A stretch of DNA of 43,726 nt from Ruminococcus flavefaciens (GCA_902762855.1 CACWPR010000020.1:1-43726); one strand, 5' to 3'; numbered from the stretch's first letter, positions 33,867-41,890 are shown. The notes: a model not told the origin generated them from the sequence alone. Translations and numbers: made by a program.

Positions 33867-33961
33867 GAAAAATAGCCTAAAACCATTTTTTTAAAAGATG
33901 TATGCACTAAAATTGCTAAATAGCTGCGATTATCAACACTCTTATTCGTGAAAATGTACAA

Positions 33962-33990
33962 TTGACTTTATCTGGGTTTTGGTCTATACT
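33962..33990 (+). promoter_or_regulatory. Promoter of nrdD with an overlapping inverted repeat
   Basis: TTGACT (33962-33967), 17-bp spacer, TATACT (33985-33990). GTCTATA-CTTA-TATAGAC forms an inverted repeat across the -10 box. Confidence 0.65.
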
Positions 33991-34013
33991 TATATAGACA
34001 AGTAGAGAAGGAG

Positions 34014-34029
34014 ATACAATATATTGTGG
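34014..34029. promoter_or_regulatory. NrdR-box-like operator upstream of nrdD
   Basis: ATACAATATATTGTGG matches 14 of 16 positions of the published NrdR-box consensus acaCwAtATaTwGtgt. It lies about 20 bases after the predicted transcription start and before the ribosome binding site. A 15-base core is identical to the centre of the palindrome at 33804-33837, 201 bp away. Confidence 0.6.
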
Positions 34030-34046
34030 TTGGAGGTAAAGCGAAA

Positions 34047-36365
34047 ATGATAATCCATATTATTAAAAGAGACGGAAGAAAAGTTCCTTTTAATATAGAA
34101 AAGATCGCAAACGCTATCTATAAAGCGGCCCAGACCAGAGGCGGTACGGATTTCAACACCGCTATGGACGTTGCCGTAGAGGTTTGCAGAGTCTATGAGG
34201 AGCAGAATCCGGGAAAGGTCCCCACAGTTGAGGAAATACAGGACCTTGTTGAAAAGACCCTCATCGAAAAGGGTCACGCACAGACAGCTAAAGCCTACAT
34301 TCTCTACCGTTACGAGCGCACACGCTCACGTGAGATGAAGACAAACCTTATGTGTGTACTCAACGAACTCACATTCAGCCCCGCTAAGGACAGTGATATA
34401 AAGCGTGAAAACGCTAACATAGACGGTGATACCGCAATGGGCACCATGCTCAAGTACGGCTCGGTATCAGCCAAGGAGTACTATGAGATGTACGTCCTTG
34501 AGCCTGCACACGCAAAGGCTCACAGGAACGGTGACATCCACATCCACGACCTCGACTTCTATACGCTCACAACTACCTGTGCTCAGATAGACCTGAAAAA
34601 GCTGTTTACAAACGGATTTTCCACCGGACATGGTTATCTCCGTGAACCAAACGACATTTCCAGCTACTCAGCACTGGCTTGTATAGCTATCCAGTCGAAC
34701 CAGAATGACCAGCACGGCGGACAGAGCATACCTACATTTGACTATGCAATGGCTGACGGCGTTAAAAAGACCTATGCATCCAGATATATCCGCAATGTTG
34801 CAAGAGCTCTCTCTCTCATAGGCGGCATCGAGAACGAGGATGAGGTCACAGATAATATAAAGAAGGAGCTGAAGGAGAAGTACGGTCTCAGACCTGTGCT
34901 CGCTGACGATAACGGCTACGCCGAAAAGGAAATGGAGCTCCTCCTTAACTACACTGACAAGGACACAGCCGAAAAGGTACAGGCCTTCGCAAAGAAAAAT
35001 GCGGAGAAGGAAACTGACAGGGCTACATATCAGGCTATGGAGGCACTCATCCACAACCTGAATACCATGAACAGCCGTGCAGGTGCCCAGACACCGTTCA
35101 GCTCCATAAACTATGGTACTGACACATCTCCTGAGGGAAGAATGGTCATCAAGAACGTACTTCTCGCTCAGGAGGCAGGCCTCGGAAACGGCGAGACTCC
35201 TATCTTCCCCATACACATCTTCAAGATAAAAGACGGCATCAACTACAACCCCACAGACCCTAACTACGACCTGTTCAAGCTGGCCTGCCGGGTATCTGCA
35301 AAGAGACTCTTCCCCAACTTCTCATTTATCGACGCTCCTTATAATCTTCAGTATTACAAGGAAGGCAACCCTGATACCGAGATAGCTTACATGGGATGCC
35401 GTACACGAGTAATAGGCAACAACTATGATCCCTCCAGGGAGATAGTAACAGGCAGAGGAAATCTCAGCTTTACATCTATCAACCTGCCGAGACTTGCTAT
35501 CAAGTCCGACCATAACGTAGGACTCTTCTTTGAAAAGCTGGAGGACATGATGGACCTTGCCATTGACCAGCTCAAGCACCGTTTCCACATACAGTGCCAG
35601 AAGAGGGTCCGCAACTTCCCCTTCCTTATGGGACAGGGCATTTGGATAGACTCCGACAAGCTGGGCCCGGATGATACCATAGGTGAGGTACTCAAGCATG
35701 GTACGCTTTCCGTTGGATTCATCGGACTTGCAGAATGTCTGAAGGCTCTCATCGGCGCTCACCACGGTGAAAGCGAGGAGGCAAGAGAGCTGGGAATAGA
35801 GATAATCACAGCAATGAGACACCGCCTTGACGAAGAGGCAAAGAGGACAGGCCTTAACTTCTCGCTGCTTGCAACACCTGCTGAGGGCCTTTCCGGACGT
35901 TTCGTTCGTATGGATGCCAAGAAGTACGGCATCATCGAAGGTGTAACAGACCGTGATTACTACACCAACTCCTTCCATGTGCCTGTATATTATCCTATAA
36001 GTGCATTTGAGAAGATAAAGATAGAGGCTCCATATCACGAGCTCACCAATGCTGGCCATATCAGCTACATCGAACTTGACGGTGACCCGCTGGAGAACCT
36101 TGAAGCCTTTGAGAAGATAGTGCGCTGCATGAAGGAGTCCGGCATAGGCTACGGTGCTATCAACCACCCCGTAGACCGTGACCCCTGCTGCGGATACACT
36201 GGTATCATCGGAGACACTTGTCCCTGCTGCGGACGCAAGGAGAACTCCAACGACGTAGCATTTGACCGCATCCGCCGTATCACAGGCTACCTTGTAGGTA
36301 CACTGGACCGATTCAACAACGGCAAGCGTTCAGAGGAACGTGACAGAGTAAAGCATAATTTATAA
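34047..36365 (+). CDS. nrdD: Anaerobic (class III) ribonucleoside-triphosphate reductase
   Basis: 772 residues. It reduces ribonucleotides to deoxyribonucleotides without oxygen, using a glycyl radical. An N-terminal ATP-cone (~1-95, KRDGRKVPFNIEKIANAI) senses ATP/dATP. The glycyl radical loop is at the C-terminus (RRITGYLVGTL, G747), and the zinc site is DPCCGY...TCPCCGRK. The start at 34047 follows GGAGG by 10 bases; the longer frame start at 34026 lies within the NrdR-like box. A terminator-like hairpin separates it from its activase gene nrdG. Confidence 0.97.
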   Translation: MIIHIIKRDGRKVPFNIEKIANAIYKAAQTRGGTDFNTAMDVAVEVCRVYEEQNPGKVPTVEEIQDLVEKTLIEKGHAQTAKAYILYRYERTRSREMKTNLMCVLNELTFSPAKDSDIKRENANIDGDTAMGTMLKYGSVSAKEYYEMYVLEPAHAKAHRNGDIHIHDLDFYTLTTTCAQIDLKKLFTNGFSTGHGYLREPNDISSYSALACIAIQSNQNDQHGGQSIPTFDYAMADGVKKTYASRYIRNVARALSLIGGIENEDEVTDNIKKELKEKYGLRPVLADDNGYAEKEMELLLNYTDKDTAEKVQAFAKKNAEKETDRATYQAMEALIHNLNTMNSRAGAQTPFSSINYGTDTSPEGRMVIKNVLLAQEAGLGNGETPIFPIHIFKIKDGINYNPTDPNYDLFKLACRVSAKRLFPNFSFIDAPYNLQYYKEGNPDTEIAYMGCRTRVIGNNYDPSREIVTGRGNLSFTSINLPRLAIKSDHNVGLFFEKLEDMMDLAIDQLKHRFHIQCQKRVRNFPFLMGQGIWIDSDKLGPDDTIGEVLKHGTLSVGFIGLAECLKALIGAHHGESEEARELGIEIITAMRHRLDEEAKRTGLNFSLLATPAEGLSGRFVRMDAKKYGIIEGVTDRDYYTNSFHVPVYYPISAFEKIKIEAPYHELTNAGHISYIELDGDPLENLEAFEKIVRCMKESGIGYGAINHPVDRDPCCGYTGIIGDTCPCCGRKENSNDVAFDRIRRITGYLVGTLDRFNNGKRSEERDRVKHNL

Positions 36366-36370
36366 GATAA

Positions 36371-36397
36371 AAAGCCGGCTCAGGCCGGCTTTGCTTT
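36371..36397 (+). terminator. Hairpin between nrdD and nrdG
   Basis: AAAGCCGGC pairs with GCCGGCTTT across TCAG, followed by GCTTTATA. It probably terminates part of the transcripts and so keeps the activase at a lower level than nrdD. Confidence 0.65.
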
Positions 36398-36423
36398 ATA
36401 TAATGAAAAGGTGATGATATAAA

Positions 36424-36927
36424 ATGGAACTTAGGATAGCAGGTACAGTCAACGACTCGATAGTTGACGGACCGGGGATAAGATTTACTATATTCACGCA
36501 GGGCTGTCCTCATCACTGTGAGGGCTGCCACAATCCCCAGACTCATGCCTTTGATGGCGGAGAGCTTACAGATATATCTGTTCTGCTGGAGAAAGCGAAG
36601 AGCAATCCGCTCCTTGACGGAGTTACATTCAGCGGAGGGGAGCCCTTTTGTCAGGCGGAGGTCCTAGCGGAGCTTGGCCGAGAGATAAAGGCTCTGGGGC
36701 TCAACATAGTGACTTACACGGGCTATACCTTTGAGCAGCTCTGGTCTGGGAAAAATGGGCAGAATCACTGGGGAGACCTGCTTGAAGTGACGGACTTTCT
36801 CATTGACGGTCCATTCATACAGGCTCAGCGTGACTGGGAGATAAAGTTCCGTGGAAGCTCGAATCAGCGTTACATAGACTGTCAGGCATCAATAAAAGAA
36901 GGCGTGGCAGTTGAGTGCGAGCCTTGA
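36424..36927 (+). CDS. nrdG: Anaerobic ribonucleotide reductase activating protein (radical SAM)
   Basis: 167 residues. It makes the glycyl radical on NrdD by reductive cleavage of S-adenosylmethionine. The radical SAM cluster motif CxxxCxxC is C28/C32/C35 (GCPHHCEGC). Also seen are DGPGIR and the SAM-binding GGEP. AAAGGTG precedes the ATG. It follows nrdD by 58 nt and overlaps a possible small ORF at its 3' end. Confidence 0.96.
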   Translation: MELRIAGTVNDSIVDGPGIRFTIFTQGCPHHCEGCHNPQTHAFDGGELTDISVLLEKAKSNPLLDGVTFSGGEPFCQAEVLAELGREIKALGLNIVTYTGYTFEQLWSGKNGQNHWGDLLEVTDFLIDGPFIQAQRDWEIKFRGSSNQRYIDCQASIKEGVAVECEP

Positions 36928-37036
36928 CACTTGCCTTTTCACGCTGCCGCTCGACAATATAGACGACAGGGAGTTCTTTTGCAGGCTGTTTGATGCGATG
37001 ATAAGCGAGCTGCCGGAGCCAAAGAAAAAGAAATAA
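36911..37036 (+). CDS. Possible small ORF downstream of and overlapping nrdG
   Basis: A TTG-initiated frame of 41 codons overlaps the nrdG end by 17 nt, with AGAAGG 8 bases upstream. The predicted peptide is amphipathic (LDTCLFTLPLDNIDD, then EFFCRLFDAMISEL) and ends in a lysine run, just before the operon terminator. It has no recognised family. The open frame and fit within the operon support it; the TTG start and short length argue for caution. Confidence 0.35.
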   Translation: MSASLDTCLFTLPLDNIDDREFFCRLFDAMISELPEPKKKK

Positions 37037-37039
37037 AAA

Positions 37040-37080
37040 AGAGCCTGAAAGCGTGAGCTTTCAGGCTCTTTCAGTTATTT
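37040..37080 (+). terminator. Terminator of the nrdD-nrdG operon
   Basis: AGAGCCTGAAAGC (37040-37052) pairs with GCTTTCAGGCTCT (37057-37069), followed by TTCAGTTATTT. Confidence 0.8.
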
Positions 37081-37087
37081 AAAAAAG

Positions 37088-37281
37088 GGCAAAAAAATCC
37101 GCCTTGCCGTCATATAGTGAATGAAACCCGCACGCAGCAGGTGGGTAAACGCCCGAATGTTTCTCGCTCCCTTCTTCCCGTGGGGAGGTCTGCAGTCCGC
37201 ACCCGGAGCTGAATTCCCTTAGAAAATGTGTTGGATCAAATGAACTATAATTCACCGAACAAGGCAGAATATTTATTTGTT
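37088..37281 (-). ncRNA. ssrS: Probable 6S RNA
   Basis: The minus strand has a consensus promoter (37288-37316) starting transcription near 37281, and a T-run at 37097-37091 giving an RNA of about 190 nt, the usual 6S length. The ends pair (CTGCCTTG with CAAGGCGG), then TGAAT with ATTCA, enclosing a long, largely open middle that contains GGGAATTCAGCTCCGGGTGC and the CCC/GGG-rich arm. No ORF is present. 6S RNA mimics an open promoter and holds sigma-A RNA polymerase in slow growth. Identification rests on size, end-pairing and a remembered clostridial pattern; a different structured RNA is possible. Confidence 0.6.
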
Positions 37282-37287
37282 GACTAT

Positions 37288-37316
37288 ATTATATCACAAG
37301 TTTTCAGAAAAATCAA
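37288..37316 (-). promoter_or_regulatory. Sigma-A promoter of the 6S-like RNA
   Basis: TTGATT (37311-37316), 17-bp spacer, TATAAT (37288-37293) on the minus strand. Confidence 0.7.
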
Positions 37317-37357
37317 GACTTTTTTTATGTAAAATTATGAAAATTCGGTTAAAATTT

Positions 37358-37654
37358 TCAGAGCTCCTCTTCAAAGACTTCCTGCATACGCTCCAGAAAG
37401 ATTCCGGAGACCCTGTCGAACTCGTCGTCATCGTCGATAGAAGCGAGTATCTCCTCACCGTTTTCCTCAATGACCTTGAGGATGACGAGGTCACAGTCGG
37501 CGTTGAGAAAGTCGTCGTTCTCGATAGCGGGGACCATGGCGTAGTACTGTTCGCCTTCGATCTCAGCAGCGTCGATGAGCTCGAAATTTTTCTTGTTGCC
37601 CTCTTCGTCAACGAGCTCGAAGAGCTCAGGGGTGTATTCATTCATTTCAGACAT
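37358..37654 (-). CDS. DUF1292 family protein
   Basis: 98 residues, strongly acidic. The FELVDEEGNKKNFELIDAAEIEGEQYYAMVP pattern (read in pieces) and VILKVIEENGEEILASI mark DUF1292, a small protein family found across Firmicutes, often near RuvX and AlaS genes, with no firm function. The start at 37654 follows GGAG by 6 bases. Its own promoter is at 37694-37722. Here it stands alone rather than in the usual neighbourhood. Confidence 0.85.
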   Translation of the reverse strand: MSEMNEYTPELFELVDEEGNKKNFELIDAAEIEGEQYYAMVPAIENDDFLNADCDLVILKVIEENGEEILASIDDDDEFDRVSGIFLERMQEVFEEEL

Positions 37655-37693
37655 AATTAACTCCGTTCCGGCAATGTGCCAAGTGATAAGAAT

Positions 37694-37722
37694 ATTATAC
37701 ACTATAACTCCGGAAAAAGCAA
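37694..37722 (-). promoter_or_regulatory. Sigma-A promoter of the DUF1292 gene
   Basis: TTGCTT (37717-37722), 17-bp spacer, TATAAT (37694-37699) on the minus strand. Confidence 0.6.
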
Positions 37723-37725
37723 GAG

Positions 37726-37750
37726 GAAATAAAAGGGGAGCGCCCCTTTG
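37726..37750 (-). terminator. Minus-strand terminator without an obvious gene
   Basis: AAAGGGG (37732-37738) pairs with CCCCTTT (37743-37749). On the minus strand the stem is followed by TATTTCC. It could stop transcripts that run antisense to the large RNA from the rarA side. Confidence 0.5.
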
Positions 37751-37833
37751 TTAAAAACGCTCAATTGTGGCTGCTCCTCATTGTGCTAACCGACGAAATA
37801 TACGAAAAATAATTGAAAACTTGATATTAACTA

Positions 37834-37862
37834 TTGACATTTGCTAAAGGATATGTTAATAT
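37834..37862 (+). promoter_or_regulatory. Promoter of the large non-coding RNA
   Basis: Perfect TTGACA (37834-37839), 17-bp spacer, TAATAT (37857-37862). An overlapping TATAAT at 37862-37867 would need a 22-bp spacer. Predicted start near 37869. Confidence 0.55.
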
Positions 37863-38000
37863 ATAATCAAGGAAAGGGAAAGACCAAAGGAAAGGCTGAT
37901 AGGTCATTACCTGAAGCTGGAGCGGAGGTTTTCCCAGAGCTGAATTTACTTGGACTGAGGGTCAGGCCCTCAATGTAAATGATACTATGCGGAAGGGAGA

Positions 38001-38478
38001 GTGAGTCCGATGGAAGAAAACTCAATACAGCAGCGTGAGACCGGCGGACTTGCTGAGTAATTGGATCTTCTAAAGTGGGAATATAGGCGCAGGGCGCTTG
38101 TTCCGTCGATTGAAGTTTCGGAAGTTATGATTTGATTATAAAGCGGACGTATTGCTGGTTTGAAAACGGTTTCATGTCTAAACTCAATTTGGATACAGGA
38201 TTATCTGAAATTTCGACAATGAGTCTTTAGATATATTGCTAAAATTTTAGTGAAAAGGTTGAGTCCAATGAGAATTTAGGTAAATTACTATATGATCTTG
38301 CAATGCTCATGCCGGGGCGGACAGTTCCGGGGGATATGTGAGTAAATACAATATTATAGGTGATTCCAATGGGAAACAATTACATTGCTTAATTACTTCT
38401 GTATATAAGGAATGATGTACTATGAAAATGAGGTACAGATTAGAATTCTGAATTGAAAGGAATGAGTCCAAAGGATAA
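38001..38478 (+). repeat. Five degenerate copies of a TGAGTCC motif inside the large RNA
   Basis: Copies start near 38001 (GTGAGTCCGATGGAAG), 38218 (AATGAGTCTTTAGAT), 38258 (GTTGAGTCCAATGAGAA), 38359 (GGTGATTCCAATGGGAA) and 38461 (AATGAGTCCAAAGGATAA). Most follow a purine run such as GAAAAGG or GAAAGG. Three intervals are about 217, 102 and 102 nt and one is 40 nt. Confidence 0.55.
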
Positions 38479-38523
38479 TTAAGTGAAGTGATGAAAGTCG
38501 CTTATTACAATTGAATAATTTAA

Positions 38524-38550
38524 ACCCCGGAGGTCTACCGGGGTTTTTTT
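38524..38550. terminator. Strong terminator of the large RNA, overlapping the rarA stop
   Basis: ACCCCGG (38524-38530) pairs with CCGGGGT (38538-38544) and runs into seven Ts on the plus strand. The rarA stop codon (38535-38537) is in the loop, so the stem also follows the end of rarA on the minus strand. Confidence 0.85.
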
Positions 38551-39815
38551 ATTGATTCAAGGAGCTTCTGCCTGTATAGCTTGGCGGACTGCTCCTGTTT
38601 GTTTTCACCGAATTCGTAGTATACATGGTCCTTCAGAGCATCGGGGAGATACTGCTGCTCGACGTAGTGATTTGGGAAGTCATGGGGGTAAAGGTAATGC
38701 TGTCCGACAACAGCCGCACCCTTGCCGTCAAAGTGTACGTTCTGTAAATGCCGGGGAAAGTCAAGGGCATCACAGCTTTTCAGATCTGCTAAAGCTGCGT
38801 CTATAGCCATGCAGGCGCTGTTTGACTTTGGAGCAGTGGCAAGCAGAATGGTTGCTTCTGCGATAGGGAGCTTAGCCTCCGGGAGACCAAGCTGAAGTGC
38901 GGAATCCACGCAGGCTTTGGTGACTACAACTGCCTGAGGATAGGCAAGTCCCACATCCTCCGATGCGATGCAGAGAAGTCTGCGGCAAAGTGAGATGATG
39001 TCTCCGGCCTCAATAAGACGGGCTGCATAGTGCAGGGCAGCGTTCTCGTCAGAGCCTCTCACAGACTTGTGGAAAGCTGAGAGAATATCGTAGTGCTGGT
39101 CCCCGTCACGGTCATATCGCATATTGCTGCGCTGAGCGAGGATTTTCAGGGAATCCTCGGTGACAGTAACTTTACCGTCTGAGGGCTCACCGCATATAAC
39201 GGCGAGTTCCGCAGTATTCATAGCTTTTCGGACGTCTCCTCCGCAGCTAAAAGCGATAGTTTTGATGACGTCGTCGCCGGCGATTATTTCGCATCCGTTC
39301 TCCTCGGACATTATCCGGAAAGCACGGCGGATAGCAGGCATGAGCTGGTCAGCGGAAACGGGCTTGAACTCAAAGACGGTGCTCCGGCTGATAACAGCGT
39401 TATAGACTGAAAAATATGGGTTTTCGGTGGTAGACGCTATGAGAGTTATATCGCCGTTTTCGATGTACTCCAGCAGGCTTTGCTGCTGTTTTTTGTTGAG
39501 GTACTGTATCTCGTCGAGGTAGAGGAGGATACCGTTTTCGCTGCCGAAGGTGCCGATGTCGGCAACAACGTCCTTGATGTCGGAAAGTGACGCATTCGTA
39601 CCGTTGAGCTTATACAGCGACATTCCGCAGTTTTCAGCGATGATACGGGCAACGGTAGTCTTTCCCACACCAGAGGGACCGTAGAATATCATATTCGGGA
39701 CAGTTCCGCTGTCGATTATTTTTCTCAGCGGACGGCCTTCGCCGAGGATATGCTCCTGACCGACCACGTCGGCCAGTGTTTTCGGACGTATTTTATCTGC
39801 TAATGGTGCGGACAT
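38535..39815 (-). CDS. rarA: Replication-associated recombination ATPase RarA (MgsA)
   Basis: 426 residues, the usual RarA length. It is an AAA+ ATPase related to clamp loaders that acts at stalled replication forks. It starts with LADKIRPKTLADVVGQEH, has Walker A GPSGVGKTT (46-54), Walker B LYLDEIQ (~97), sensor 1 STTENP, and the tetramerisation domain at the C-terminus ending in the FPNHYVEQQYLPD region typical of the family. AGGAGG precedes the ATG. It lies 20 nt downstream of the YhfC-like gene, and its last codons form part of the terminator of the large RNA. Confidence 0.95.
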   Translation of the reverse strand: MSAPLADKIRPKTLADVVGQEHILGEGRPLRKIIDSGTVPNMIFYGPSGVGKTTVARIIAENCGMSLYKLNGTNASLSDIKDVVADIGTFGSENGILLYLDEIQYLNKKQQQSLLEYIENGDITLIASTTENPYFSVYNAVISRSTVFEFKPVSADQLMPAIRRAFRIMSEENGCEIIAGDDVIKTIAFSCGGDVRKAMNTAELAVICGEPSDGKVTVTEDSLKILAQRSNMRYDRDGDQHYDILSAFHKSVRGSDENAALHYAARLIEAGDIISLCRRLLCIASEDVGLAYPQAVVVTKACVDSALQLGLPEAKLPIAEATILLATAPKSNSACMAIDAALADLKSCDALDFPRHLQNVHFDGKGAAVVGQHYLYPHDFPNHYVEQQYLPDALKDHVYYEFGENKQEQSAKLYRQKLLESIKKPR

Positions 39816-39835
39816 AGCTGACCTCCTATTTTATA

Positions 39836-40486
39836 TCAATAATCTTCATCAAATGGACTTTTCAGTGATCTCCAGCAGCGGTAACCTACATAGCATAACG
39901 CCGCATCTATCAAAATACGCAGGAGAATGGCAACCGGCTCGATAAAAATACCAACAGCAGCATTTTGAACAGTATGCGTGAGAATGGCTGTCAGCAGCGT
40001 AACTGCGTATTTTTCATTTTGTATCCCATAAAAAATAATGACAGCAACAGCCGCACCTGAAACAGCAGATATCGTTACCTCAAGCGCTTGAAATATCAGT
40101 ATATCAGGCGCAGCATTGCCAGTACCGATAAGACCCAGGCATCTGATACCGATCCCCAATTCTTCATAAGCGTTATGACCAATGGAATAAGTAACGGCAT
40201 CTTTACGATTATCGTAAGATGTCAGCGCATAGCGCATCATCAGATACTTTGTACATTCTTCAAGAACTCCAAAGAGCAGTCCTTGCTGTATATAGAAGAA
40301 AATAGCATTACTGTGGTCAAACCCGGAACGAATAGCGTTTCCCATGATAAAAACCGGAAAGCACACCAGAAACGCTGCAACAGCGGGGAACGCTCTTGCT
40401 CCGGTCTTTTTTGACCAGAACGTCAGCATTATCATCGGACCGCAAAGATTTATAAGTCCTGCAAGCAAACAGCTCAGATCTTTCAT
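39836..40486 (-). CDS. YhfC-family intramembrane glutamic/metallo-protease-like protein
   Basis: 216 residues with about six hydrophobic helices. Conserved polar residues sit inside helices: E76-E77 (GVLEECTKYLMMR), H104 (SIGHNAYEELGI) and H171 (LTHTVQNA). That is the EE...H...H layout of YhfC and related CPBP-like membrane proteases. The substrate is unknown. A weak GGAG lies about 15 bases before the ATG. It is between glyA, whose terminator it follows, and rarA, 20 nt on, so it may be co-transcribed with rarA. Confidence 0.75.
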   Translation of the reverse strand: MKDLSCLLAGLINLCGPMIMLTFWSKKTGARAFPAVAAFLVCFPVFIMGNAIRSGFDHSNAIFFYIQQGLLFGVLEECTKYLMMRYALTSYDNRKDAVTYSIGHNAYEELGIGIRCLGLIGTGNAAPDILIFQALEVTISAVSGAAVAVIIFYGIQNEKYAVTLLTAILTHTVQNAAVGIFIEPVAILLRILIDAALCYVGYRCWRSLKSPFDEDY

Positions 40487-40504
40487 ACTGATATTACTTT
40501 CTCC

Positions 40505-40545
40505 ATTAAAAGTAAAGGGACGGACAGCCTGTCCGTCCCTTAAAA
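40505..40545 (-). terminator. Terminator of glyA
   Basis: A near-perfect 27-base palindrome, AAGGGACGGACAG and its complement around one base, is followed on the minus strand by TACTTTTAA. Confidence 0.75.
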
Positions 40546-40553
40546 TTTACTGA

Positions 40554-41810
40554 TTACTTATAAAGCGGGAACTTCTCGCAGATAGCATTTACGCCTGCAC
40601 GGATCTCGTCAGCCTTGTTCTCGAAATCTGTAGCGCAGAGGTAGATATACTCAGCGATCTTTTCCATTTCCTCGATGCCGAGACCTCTTGTAGTAACAGC
40701 AGGAGTACCGATCCTTATACCGCTTGTTACGAAGGGCTTCTCAGGGTCATTGTGGATAGCGTTCTTGTTGACAGTGATGTAGACCTCGTCAAGTCTGTGC
40801 TCCAGTTCCTTACCAGTGATGTTGAAAGGACGGAGGTCAACGAGCATGAGGTGGTTGTCGGTACCTCCGGAAACGAGGTTGAAGCCTCTCTTGAGGAGAC
40901 CGTCAGCGAGAGCCTTGGCATTTGCAACTATTCTCTGCTGATACTCCTTGAACTCAGGCTTGAGAGCCTCACCGAAGCAAACAGCCTTAGCAGCGATAGT
41001 GTGCATCAGAGGGCCGCCCTGAGTGCCAGGGAATATAGCGGAATTGATCTTCTTAGCGAGGAACTCGTTGTTTGTGAGGATAAGGCCGCCTCTGGGTCCG
41101 CGGAGGGTCTTGTGAGTTGTAGTGGTAACGATGTCAGCATAAGGAACAGGTGACTGGTGGCAGCCTGCTGCAACGAGACCAGCGATATGAGCCATATCTA
41201 CCATAAGGAGAGCGCCGACAGCTCTTGCTATCTCAGAGAGACGCTTGAAGTCGATAGCACGGGGATAAGCAGAAGCACCTGCAACGATGAGACGGGGCTT
41301 GGCCTTATTGGCCAGCTTGTATAACTCGTCGTAGTTGATAGTCTCGGTCTCGTCATCCAGTCCGTAAGAAACGAAGTTGAAGTACTTACCGGAGAGGTTA
41401 ACAGGAGAACCGTGAGTGAGGTGACCGCCGTCTGCAAGGCTCATACCGAGAACAGTGTCGCCTGGCTGGAGAACAGCGAAGTAAACGGCAGTGTTAGCCT
41501 GAGCGCCGGAGTGGGGCTGAACGTTAGCGTACTTAGCGCCGAAGAGCTCGCAGGCTCTCTCTATAGCTATCTTCTCAACCTCGTCAACGCACTGACATCC
41601 GCCGTAGTAACGCTTTCCGGGGTAGCCCTCAGCGTACTTGTTAGTGAGAACGCTGCCCATAGCAGCCATAACAGCGGGGGAAACGATGTTCTCGCTGGCG
41701 ATGAGTTCGAGATTTCTCTGCTGACGAGCGAGCTCCTGGCCCATAGCCTCACCAACAGCGGGGTCGTACTTTGATACGAAACCGATTGAATCCATAAGGT
41801 CGTTATACAT
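40554..41810 (-). CDS. glyA: Serine hydroxymethyltransferase
   Basis: 418 residues, the normal length. It converts serine and tetrahydrofolate to glycine and methylene-tetrahydrofolate. Motifs include [26 protein letters not shown], and the PLP lysine in [14 protein letters not shown]. The start at 41810 (MYNDLMDS) follows AAAGGAG; the frame is open further upstream, but the promoter at 41862-41890 lies there. The leader is too short for a glycine riboswitch. Confidence 0.96.
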   Translation of the reverse strand: MYNDLMDSIGFVSKYDPAVGEAMGQELARQQRNLELIASENIVSPAVMAAMGSVLTNKYAEGYPGKRYYGGCQCVDEVEKIAIERACELFGAKYANVQPHSGAQANTAVYFAVLQPGDTVLGMSLADGGHLTHGSPVNLSGKYFNFVSYGLDDETETINYDELYKLANKAKPRLIVAGASAYPRAIDFKRLSEIARAVGALLMVDMAHIAGLVAAGCHQSPVPYADIVTTTTHKTLRGPRGGLILTNNEFLAKKINSAIFPGTQGGPLMHTIAAKAVCFGEALKPEFKEYQQRIVANAKALADGLLKRGFNLVSGGTDNHLMLVDLRPFNITGKELEHRLDEVYITVNKNAIHNDPEKPFVTSGIRIGTPAVTTRGLGIEEMEKIAEYIYLCATDFENKADEIRAGVNAICEKFPLYK

Positions 41811-41861
41811 TGTAAAAAGCACTCCTTTAAGATATTTTGGACATAATACAATTACGTTTCT

Positions 41862-41890
41862 ATTATACATTAAAAAAACACAAATTTCAA
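41862..41890 (-). promoter_or_regulatory. Sigma-A promoter of glyA
   Basis: TTGAAA (41885-41890), 17-bp spacer, TATAAT (41862-41867) on the minus strand. Confidence 0.7.

Larger units (their letters stand above)
37869..38550 (+). ncRNA. Large structured non-coding RNA candidate (~680 nt)
   Basis: The stretch has a promoter, no credible gene and a strong terminator. Local stems are numerous: GACC/GGTC (37882-37905 area), TTTAC...TGAGGG/CCCTCA...GTAAA (~37946-37979), TTCCG/CGGAA (~38101-38121) and CTAAAATTTTAG (~38239-38250). A motif close to TGAGTCCAATGGGAA recurs five times. Only tiny frames (16-32 codons) occur. The size is in the range of OLE, ROOL and GOLLD RNAs, but I cannot assign it to any of them. 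The 5' third is purine-rich (GGAAAGGGAAAGACC). Confidence 0.55.

Noticed and set aside
38011-38061. A 16-codon frame starting with ATG inside the large RNA, and similar short frames at 38174 and 38256
   Set aside because: They are very short, in different frames, and fall on the repeated structural motif; a non-coding RNA explains the region better.
37869-38550. RNase P RNA, tmRNA, SRP RNA, T-box leader or group II intron as identity of the large RNA
   Set aside because: None of their conserved core motifs that I looked for by eye (for example a T-box TGGNACCGCG or intron domain V) is present, and the lengths do not fit most of them.
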